Of a DNA stretch of 38,342 bases, positions 30,843-38,342 are shown one piece after another. The position numbers and the translations under genes were made by a program. The DNA is from Flavobacteriales bacterium (GTDB taxonomy: Bacteria; Bacteroidota; Bacteroidia; Flavobacteriales; Flavobacteriaceae). The notes under the pieces were generated by a model. It was not told where the DNA came from. It saw only the letters and a program-made list of their open reading frames with translations, and made no database searches. Where the stretch lies: assembly GCA_011526365.1 (NCBI GenBank), contig WTIO01000009.1, positions 1 through 38,342 on the forward strand, in the 5' to 3' direction. The first letter of the stretch is position 1; every line of letters starts with the position of its first letter.

Positions 30843-32396
30843 GTGAATAAAGAATTGATAATACGATCGAATTCCTCTGCTGTTGATTTTGCTTTGCTCA
30901 AGGATGGAAAATTAATTGAGCTTAATAAAGAAGTAGACAGCTCCCAATTTTCGGTAGGTGATATATTTGTGGCTAAGGTGCGTAAAACCATCCCTGGCCT
31001 CAACGCTGCATTCGTTAACATCGGTTACGAAAAAGACGGCTTTCTTCATTACCACGATTTAGGACCCAATCTACTTTCGCTACAACATTTTATCAAACAA
31101 GTAAGTACAGGTAAAACAAAAGATTACACTCTCAAAAACGTCAAATTTGGAGAAGAAATTCCTAAAGACGGCACCGTTGATAAGGTCCTAAAATCACAAC
31201 AATCCCTTTTGGTACAAGTGGTTAAGGAACCCATATCCACTAAAGGACCTCGATTGAGTTCTGAACTGTCTTTAGCAGGGCGATACATGGTTATCATGCC
31301 CTTTTCTGACCGCGTATCTATTTCCCAAAAAATAGCATCTCGCGAAGAAAAAAGCCGTTTAAAACGCCTGGTAAAAAGTATCAAACCCAAAGGTTTTGGT
31401 ATCATTGTTCGCACCGTTGCTCAAGGGCAAAAGGTGGCGGCACTTGATGCTGACCTCCAACAGCTACTCAAACGCTGGAAGTCACTTTGCGCCAAACTCA
31501 AACGGATTGACAAGCACCCCACAAAAGTCTTGAGTGAAATCAATCGATCTTCCTCCATGCTACGCGATATCTTTGATGACAATTTCACCGGCATCTACAC
31601 CGATGACGAAGAAATGAAAGCAGAGGTCATGGACTACCTTGAAACCTTTGCGCCCAAGAAAAAAAATATCGTAAAGCTCTACAAGGAACACACCCCTATT
31701 TTTGAAAAATACGGTGTAGATCGACAAATCAAAACCAGTTTCGGTAAAACGGTCACCATTCAAAAAGGGGCCTACCTTGTTATAGAACACACCGAAGCAC
31801 TGCACGTTATTGATGTAAATAGCGGTAACCGATCCAACAAGGCCAAAACCCAAGAAGACACGGCATTGGAAGTTAACCTGCTCGCAGCTAGTGAAATTGC
31901 TAGACAACTACGCCTCCGCGATATGGGCGGAATTATTGTAGTTGACTTTATTGATCTCAACAGAAGCGAAAACCGCAGAAAACTCTTTGAACATCTCACG
32001 AAAGAGATGGCCCAAGACCGCACCAAACACAAAATTCTCCCCCCAAGTAAGTTTGGACTCATTCAAATTACACGTCAACGCGTGCGCCAAGAAATGAACG
32101 TTAAAACCATGGAGCGCAACCCCAATCCTAACGGAGAAGTGGAAGCCCCCATTGTTTTAATTGATAAAATCAACGCAGAACTTGACAAAATCGTCAAGCA
32201 TGAGCAGCTAAAAAAGAAAAAGCTCTTTTTACACCTTCATCCTTTTGTTGCTGCTTATTTAACCAAAGGATTTCCATCCATCCAACAACGATGGTATCTG
32301 ACCCATAAAAAATGGATTCAGATTATCCCTCGCAATGCTTATACCTATCTCGACTTTCGTTTTGTAGATGAAAACAGAAGACGTTTACGGTACTAA
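30843..32396 (+). CDS. rng: RNase E/G family endoribonuclease
   Basis: Initiation at GTG 30843 (MNKELIIRSNSSAVDFALL) is chosen over the in-frame TTG at 30801, because it gives the usual family start and leaves two hairpins in the leader. The 517-residue enzyme has an S1 RNA-binding region (about residues 25-120, including VGDIFVAKVRKTIPGLNAAF), an RNase H-like part and the DNase I-like catalytic domain with metal-binding aspartates in HVIDVNSGN and GIIVVDFIDL. RNase E/G cuts single-stranded RNA and matures rRNA. The CPxC zinc-link motif of E. coli RNase E/G is not present after QITRQRVRQEM. A strong terminator follows. Confidence 0.92.
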   Translation: MNKELIIRSNSSAVDFALLKDGKLIELNKEVDSSQFSVGDIFVAKVRKTIPGLNAAFVNIGYEKDGFLHYHDLGPNLLSLQHFIKQVSTGKTKDYTLKNVKFGEEIPKDGTVDKVLKSQQSLLVQVVKEPISTKGPRLSSELSLAGRYMVIMPFSDRVSISQKIASREEKSRLKRLVKSIKPKGFGIIVRTVAQGQKVAALDADLQQLLKRWKSLCAKLKRIDKHPTKVLSEINRSSSMLRDIFDDNFTGIYTDDEEMKAEVMDYLETFAPKKKNIVKLYKEHTPIFEKYGVDRQIKTSFGKTVTIQKGAYLVIEHTEALHVIDVNSGNRSNKAKTQEDTALEVNLLAASEIARQLRLRDMGGIIVVDFIDLNRSENRRKLFEHLTKEMAQDRTKHKILPPSKFGLIQITRQRVRQEMNVKTMERNPNPNGEVEAPIVLIDKINAELDKIVKHEQLKKKKLFLHLHPFVAAYLTKGFPSIQQRWYLTHKKWIQIIPRNAYTYLDFRFVDENRRRLRY

Positions 32397-32404
32397 TATA
32401 ACAG

Positions 32405-32438
32405 CCGTCCTGACCTTTGTCAGGGCGGTTTTTTTTTG
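32405..32438 (+). terminator. Terminator after the RNase E/G gene
   Basis: CCGTCCTGAC pairs with GTCAGGGCGG (one G-U pair) around a CTTT loop, followed by ten T residues. It separates the HU-RNase E/G transcript from recX. Confidence 0.9.
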
Positions 32439-32470
32439 CCTAAAAACGAGGAGAATCAGTATTTTTAGGC

Positions 32471-32941
32471 ATGCCAAAACACCCCCCTGTAACGGAAGCC
32501 GATTTTTGCCAAAAGCTCGAATACTATTGTGCCTATCAGGAACGCTGTCATAAGGAGGTGGAAGAAAAACTACGTAGCCTTGGCGCAATTCCTGCAATGC
32601 GTGACAAGGTAATTTCCCATTTGATAACAAACAATTACCTTAATGAAACCCGTTTTACGACAGTCTTTACCATGGGCAAGTTTCGAATTAAAAAATGGGG
32701 CAAAAACCGCATTCAACTGGAGTTAAAACGCCGCGGTATATCCGAATGGAATATTCGCCATGCATTAAAGCAAATACCCCCAGAAGACTACCACGCTACT
32801 TTTGAGGCCCTGGTGACGCAGCTGCAACAGAAATACGAGGGAGTATCTTCACCCCAACTAAAAAAGAAAAAAATTCATGATGCACTCCTGTATCGCGGCT
32901 GGGAAACGCCTCTTATTTTTGAAGCATTACGGGAGATATAG
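32471..32941 (+). CDS. recX: Regulatory protein RecX
   Basis: The 156-residue cytosolic protein is built of three-helix RecX repeats: FCQKLEYYCAYQERCHKEVE (about 12-31), LITNNYLNETRFTTVFTMGKFRIKKWGKNRIQLELKRRGIS in the middle, and the C-terminal KKKKIHDALLYRGWE. RecX binds RecA filaments and limits their activity. recA is not in this window. It lies 33 bases after the RNase E/G terminator and converges on atpC, so it probably has its own promoter. Confidence 0.88.
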   Translation: MPKHPPVTEADFCQKLEYYCAYQERCHKEVEEKLRSLGAIPAMRDKVISHLITNNYLNETRFTTVFTMGKFRIKKWGKNRIQLELKRRGISEWNIRHALKQIPPEDYHATFEALVTQLQQKYEGVSSPQLKKKKIHDALLYRGWETPLIFEALREI

Positions 32942-32968
32942 GGCCTTACAAAAACTTGATGCGACGGT

Positions 32969-33243
32969 TTAGTCGATTAGTAGTATAACTTTATTAGCGT
33001 TCATTTCCACGGTGCCCGAAGTAATATCTAAAAGGGTTGTATCACCTTGTTTGCGAAACATATCCTCGTATTGGTTGGCAACAGTTACCTGTCCTTTGAT
33101 GGCTACGGTGCCTTCTTTAAGGGCTGCAACAATGGGTGCGTGGTTGTTTAACATTTGAAAGCTTCCATCTGTTCCAGGGACGGAAACAGCCACTACTTCT
33201 CCTGTAAACAGGGTGGCTTCTGGGGAAACAATTTCAAGAATCA

Positions 33244-33244
<1 letters not shown>
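32969..33244 (-). CDS. atpC: F1 ATP synthase epsilon subunit, short form
   Basis: The 91-residue product matches only the N-terminal beta-sandwich of epsilon (LEIVSPEATLFTGEVVAVSVPG and GSFQMLNNHAPIVAAL). The C-terminal helical hairpin that acts as an inhibitory latch in E. coli and Bacillus enzymes is absent, as is common for short epsilon subunits. The subunit sits on the central stalk of the F1 motor. Its ATG overlaps the atpD stop by one base (TAATG), giving coupled translation. Confidence 0.95.
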
Positions 33245-34767
<1,523 letters not shown>

Positions 34768-34792
34768 TTATTTCAAAACAATAATTTCGGGG

Positions 34793-34800
34793 CAAATATA
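34793..34800 (-). promoter_or_regulatory. Probable -7 element of atpDC
   Basis: The minus strand reads TATATTTG, a perfect TAnnTTTG match, 37 bases before the atpD start. The nearest TTTG-like -33 candidate is 26 bases further upstream, longer than usual, so only the -7 is called. Confidence 0.5.
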
Positions 34801-34873
34801 CTGTAACCCTGTTGAATAAGCGAAATCAAAGCCATGTTTTTCTCTTGGGAATTCCTTTTTTTTTTGAGGGCAT

Positions 34874-34905
34874 AAAAAAAGGCAACCGTTGGGCTGCCTT
34901 TTTTT
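34874..34905. terminator. Bidirectional terminator after the TonB receptor
   Basis: AAAAAAAGGCA pairs with TGCCTTTTTTT around a 10-base loop, with A- and T-runs on the two sides. It lies 23 bases beyond the receptor stop and mainly terminates the minus-strand receptor transcript. Confidence 0.85.
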
Positions 34906-34927
34906 GTTGTTTGAGAAGCAGAGTTTA

Positions 34928-37900
34928 CTAGAAACTGTAGGTTGCTCTAAGGTTTACTCTTCGTCCAATAATTGGCATATTAGGGAATGCACGGTATTGT
35001 TGGTCAAACAGGTTGGTTGAAGAAAGGTCAAGGGTCATACCGTTTTTAAGGGTATAGCCGATGCTTGCGTCAACAAGGTTTTTTTCTTGTACGGTTCCAG
35101 CGTAAAACCCTTGGTTGGAGTTGAACTCATCGTCATGTTGAAAAGATAATGATCCTCGTATTCCTGAATTACCATTGTACATTAAACCGGCACGGTACTT
35201 AAACAAAGGGGCGTTAAGGAAATCTTGGAAAGGTAAACCATCATCATCGTCTTGACCAGGAATCCATTCATTTTGACTTAACCATGAGGCGTTGGCCCAC
35301 CAAGTTAGTTCGTCAGTTGCATAGTATTCTAATGATAAGTCGCTTCCCCAGTGAGAACGTGTCACATCTTCAAAAATTCTATACCCTGCTGATATGTGTG
35401 TTGCACCATCCTGAGGGACCCTTTGAGATTCTATTGCTCCAACTGCCGCAGGATTAATAGCGCTTGTATATCCTTGACCTCCCAATTCAAATGCTCCTGC
35501 AACTAACTGTTGGGCAAGGGCTATAGTTCCCGCTACATTTTGTGTAATAAGAGGAGCTGCAGTTGCTGCTACAGCCTGGGCTACAGAGGGTACTGCTGCT
35601 GAACCTGGCCCTAGAGCTCCAGCTGGAACTCCAGTAGCCCAAAATGATTGTGGTATTCCTAAAGCTGTATATTGTGCCTCAACTCCAGCCTGAACTTGTG
35701 CATTTACTGCTGCTGTTACCGACTGTGTAATAGCGCCATTAATGGCAGGGTCTGCCACCAAATCAGCACCAACTTGAGCGCCTAGTGCTGCTGGTATAGA
35801 AGCCGCATTATTTAGGCGGAACAATGGTCCAATACCGGTAAATTGAGTAGAACCTGTTCTCGCAAAAGTATAAACATCTAATCCTACTGCAAGTTTTCCT
35901 CCAATTAAGCCTTTATAGCCTACCTCCCAAGACCTTGTAGTTCCTAGTTGGGCCGATGGTGTTCCAACTGCAGTCGGCATTGGGCTGCCATTAAAGGCAT
36001 TGTAGCCTTCAATTGTCCCTGCAGTTCCTGTTGGCACGTAAGTGCTAAAGAAATTTTGAACCAAAGGTAATAGCGGCGCAAAATTAGGGTCTGCTGCAAG
36101 GCCTGCGGTTAAACCAGCAATAGTTGGCCCTGCAACAGCTGCATAAGGAACTGCTAAAGGCCATTGTGTAGTTGACGCAGGAAGTGTAGCACCACCGCCT
36201 CCAATAATCTCTATAGGGGCATTAGGAGCAAAGTTTTGAGCAGTATTTTGCCCAGAAAGCCACACATCAAGAATACCTGGGGCCTGTATTTGTACAGGGA
36301 AGTCTACGTAAACTTCTAGTGCACTTGGTCCAAACGTTGCTTCATTATAGGTTACCCTAAAGCTGTTATTGCTATTGGGTTTAAATACCATTGCTAAACG
36401 GGGAGCTATTTTCCCTTGGTCTACAAAATTTGCTTTGTCGTAGCGCAAAGCATAGGTGAAATCTAATTTTTCACTAAATCTTGATGTTCCTTGACCATAA
36501 ACCCCATAAAGAACATATGGATTGTTCCCGTCATTTCTTCCAAATAGAGTATTCTCAGAATCTGAACCAATATCTCTGTAATCTATTCCTACAGTAAAGT
36601 TAGAGTCTAAGAAATTAGCAGCATCAAAATTGTATTGTAACTGACCTTCTAGCGCGGAACGCTTTGTGATTATCCGTTGTCCTGTAAGATATAAGAAGAA
36701 AGGATTGTCTTCATCACCCCCGTCGTTATAGTTGTACGAAAGCTGTCCGAAGAAACCTCCTGAACGCAGTCTCGCTTGCGCCCAGTAGTCATTTCCAGCA
36801 GCAAGTCCTGGACCTTGAGATTGGTTAATTAATCCATTTCCTGCATTCCAGCCTCCAGCTATAACTGCCTCAGTATTGTCATTAGGTCTGAATTCAAAAT
36901 GAGTGTTTACATAATAGCTTTCATATTCTCCCATATAAGCATTTCCATCACCATCAGTATCAATTTCATTGAAGGATAAGATGTTTGTCCCCGGCTGAGA
37001 AGGATCAATCATATTATTTCTCACAACGGGCTGAGAAATTCCATTTCTTGTTGCACCATTAATTTGTGCTAGCCAGGCTTGATCTTCTGGAGAATCAGTG
37101 AATCCAAATTCGTCACCAGCCTTATATCCTGCATTGATTTTGAATCCAAAAGTCTTTTTTTCATTGGCAAATGCGTGGCGAATAGCCCCATTAAAGGTGT
37201 TTAAATTACCTCCAATTAATTCTATTGAAGTTCCAGGGTGGTCGATTGCTTTTTTGGTCAAAAAGTGGACAACTCCAGATTCTACTGCAAATCCATAAAG
37301 TGCAGAAGCAGCTCCCCGCACAACTTCAACTCTATCAATGTCAAGGTTAGATAACCCTGATTGAAAAGTAAAGAATGACCCAGATGCTGGAGATTGTAGA
37401 AAGCGGTAATCTAAAATTGGGAAAGCACTCGTTCCAAACACTCCAGAGCCTGCACGCATTTCAAAGTTGATGCTGTTAGCGGACTGTTGTTGAAAATTAA
37501 TTCCAGGAATATTTACCAAGTTTCTTACGGGATCCGTTACGTTGGCAGAATTTTCTAAATCAGCAGAAGATAGAATGGAAACCGAAGCAGGTGCGTCGAG
37601 CACTTTTTCTGCCCTCCGTGAAGCGGAAACTACAACCTCTTGGAGGTTTTCACCCGGTTGAAGTGCTACAGTAATAGCCATATCAGCGGAAGTAACATCT
37701 ACCCGTTGGGTAGAAAAACCAATAACGCTAATTTCAACTTTAAACGGAACTGGTTTGGACGTCGTAAGGGTAAAATTACCGTCAAAATCGGTGGTTATTC
37801 CCTCAGTTGTTCCAACCACGATAACATTGGCCCCAGGTATGGGGTCATTGGTTTCGGCGTCTGTGATTGTACCCGTAATGGTGGACTGTGCAAAACTTAA

Positions 37901-37957
37901 TGGCGCTACCAGTAACAATACAAATCCAAACAGCCTTTTAGCAAGATTTTTTTTCAT
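34928..37957 (-). CDS. TonB-dependent receptor with Ala-rich insertions
   Basis: Start 37957 (MKKNLAKRLFGFVLLL) gives a signal peptide ending SFAQ at about residue 24; the open frame to 37999 adds 14 residues. The 1009-residue product has a carboxypeptidase-like domain (about 25-110; GTITDAETNDPIPGANVIVVG), a plug domain (about 115-245; NLDIDRVEVVRGAASALYGF) and a barrel with terminal aromatic Phe (LRATYSF). Two regions, roughly residues 605-660 and 710-860, are unusually rich in Ala, Gly, Pro and Gln and look like long extracellular loops. The ligand is unknown and no DUF4249 or SusD-like partner is adjacent. Confidence 0.9.
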   Translation of the reverse strand: MKKNLAKRLFGFVLLLVAPLSFAQSTITGTITDAETNDPIPGANVIVVGTTEGITTDFDGNFTLTTSKPVPFKVEISVIGFSTQRVDVTSADMAITVALQPGENLQEVVVSASRRAEKVLDAPASVSILSSADLENSANVTDPVRNLVNIPGINFQQQSANSINFEMRAGSGVFGTSAFPILDYRFLQSPASGSFFTFQSGLSNLDIDRVEVVRGAASALYGFAVESGVVHFLTKKAIDHPGTSIELIGGNLNTFNGAIRHAFANEKKTFGFKINAGYKAGDEFGFTDSPEDQAWLAQINGATRNGISQPVVRNNMIDPSQPGTNILSFNEIDTDGDGNAYMGEYESYYVNTHFEFRPNDNTEAVIAGGWNAGNGLINQSQGPGLAAGNDYWAQARLRSGGFFGQLSYNYNDGGDEDNPFFLYLTGQRIITKRSALEGQLQYNFDAANFLDSNFTVGIDYRDIGSDSENTLFGRNDGNNPYVLYGVYGQGTSRFSEKLDFTYALRYDKANFVDQGKIAPRLAMVFKPNSNNSFRVTYNEATFGPSALEVYVDFPVQIQAPGILDVWLSGQNTAQNFAPNAPIEIIGGGGATLPASTTQWPLAVPYAAVAGPTIAGLTAGLAADPNFAPLLPLVQNFFSTYVPTGTAGTIEGYNAFNGSPMPTAVGTPSAQLGTTRSWEVGYKGLIGGKLAVGLDVYTFARTGSTQFTGIGPLFRLNNAASIPAALGAQVGADLVADPAINGAITQSVTAAVNAQVQAGVEAQYTALGIPQSFWATGVPAGALGPGSAAVPSVAQAVAATAAPLITQNVAGTIALAQQLVAGAFELGGQGYTSAINPAAVGAIESQRVPQDGATHISAGYRIFEDVTRSHWGSDLSLEYYATDELTWWANASWLSQNEWIPGQDDDDGLPFQDFLNAPLFKYRAGLMYNGNSGIRGSLSFQHDDEFNSNQGFYAGTVQEKNLVDASIGYTLKNGMTLDLSSTNLFDQQYRAFPNMPIIGRRVNLRATYSF

Positions 37958-38070
37958 AATTATTTGTTTCTTTTGATTTTCTAGGAAAAGTTGGAGCAAG
38001 ACAGGGACATCAAAACCTAGTTTTTTTAAAAAATTTGTAGTGTGAAGATAACATTTTTTTAACAGACCTA

Positions 38071-38100
38071 GGGGAAAATTGCAAAATGTGTAATTTCCCC
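38071..38100. repeat. Inverted repeat between receptor and acyltransferase
   Basis: GGGGAAAATT (38071-38080) pairs with AATTTCCCC (38092-38100) with one extra A. It sits between the divergent receptor and acyltransferase genes, about 60 bases before the latter. It could be an operator or a leader hairpin; no direct support beyond symmetry. Confidence 0.35.
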
Positions 38101-38160
38101 AGCAGTAAGACGTTTGCTCCAGGGATTAATTTTTGCCTACATCTAACGTAAAATTGGTGC

Positions 38161-38342
38161 ATGAAAGCCGTTTTTTATTGGTTTGTTAGTACGCTTTTTA
38201 GGGGATACAACCACCTATATTTTAGGCGGGTTGAAGTCGATGGTAAGGAGTATTTACCCAAAGCGGGAAGCCTGTTGTTTTCTCCCAACCATCAAGGGGC
38301 CTTTTTAGATCCAATTGTAGTGGGGAGCATTTTGAGTTTGCC
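38161..38342 (+). CDS. PlsC-type acyltransferase, partial
   Basis: The first 60 codons of a gene that runs off the window. The ATG at 38161 opens MKAVFYWFVSTLFRGYNHLY, an N-terminal membrane-associated stretch, then SLLFSPNHQGAFLDPIVVGS, which contains the acyltransferase block-I motif as NH-x4-LD with the HX5D spacing seen in one glycerol-phosphate/DHAP acyltransferase subgroup. These enzymes esterify glycerol-phosphate derivatives in phospholipid synthesis at the inner membrane. It is divergent from the TonB receptor gene. The rest of the protein cannot be seen. Confidence 0.85.
   Translation, partial: MKAVFYWFVSTLFRGYNHLYFRRVEVDGKEYLPKAGSLLFSPNHQGAFLDPIVVGSILSL

Noticed and set aside
31560-31907. 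115-codon minus-strand frame opposite the RNase E/G gene
   Set aside because: Shadow of the conserved catalytic region of RNase E/G.

Overview
The window looks like chromosomal DNA from a marine-type flavobacterium (Bacteroidota, Flavobacteriaceae). The evidence is a mutY-ssb-gldE-gldD gliding-motility block, two TonB-dependent receptors with N-terminal carboxypeptidase-like domains, DUF4249 and DUF2490 outer-membrane companions, many Sec signal peptides and lipoproteins, an atpD-atpC pair, and promoters of the Bacteroidota TTG-N17-19-TAnnTTTG type. Most of the window is housekeeping or ordinary envelope DNA with tight gene packing. Only the first 1.3 kb looks like AT-rich accessory DNA.

Layout. 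1-1.3 kb: two small orphan genes and a hotdog acyl-CoA thioesterase, with a 40-bp imperfect direct repeat after two of them. 1.4-3.9 kb: a secreted M20-type hydrolase and a nitrilase. 4-10.1 kb: envelope genes, namely a PepSY-like/DUF2490 pair, a beta-helix lipoprotein, and a translationally coupled TonB receptor/DUF4249 lipoprotein pair. 10.2-14.9 kb: a GH18 chitinase-like lipoprotein, a GMC flavoprotein with its subunit-3 partner, and an exported PLP-dependent enzyme. 14.9-20.8 kb: a DUF6503 protein, pirin and YceI (which share an operator-like palindrome), a methyltransferase, a secreted propeller-like protein, a gene remnant, DUF1643, a lipoprotein, DUF6150 and a SET-domain protein. 20.8-26.7 kb: a coupled endonuclease/PHP phosphodiesterase pair, an amidohydrolase/secreted protein/BASS transporter operon, and an EamA transporter. 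26.7-30.1 kb (minus strand): gldD, gldE, ssb, mutY. 30.2-32.9 kb (plus strand): HU, a 29-residue very basic protein, RNase E/G and RecX. 33-34.8 kb: F1 ATP synthase epsilon and beta. 34.9-38 kb: a 1009-residue TonB receptor with alanine-rich insertions. A PlsC-type acyltransferase runs off the window end.

The items most worth a second look are: the TGTA-N2-TACA palindromes embedded in the pirin and YceI promoters; the tiny basic ORF and the two hairpins ahead of RNase E/G; the BASS transporter whose homologous N-terminus has no ordinary start codon; the coupled nuclease/phosphodiesterase pair; and the repeat-flanked AT-rich segment at the left edge. No defence island, CRISPR array, rRNA, tRNA or intact mobile element was recognised.
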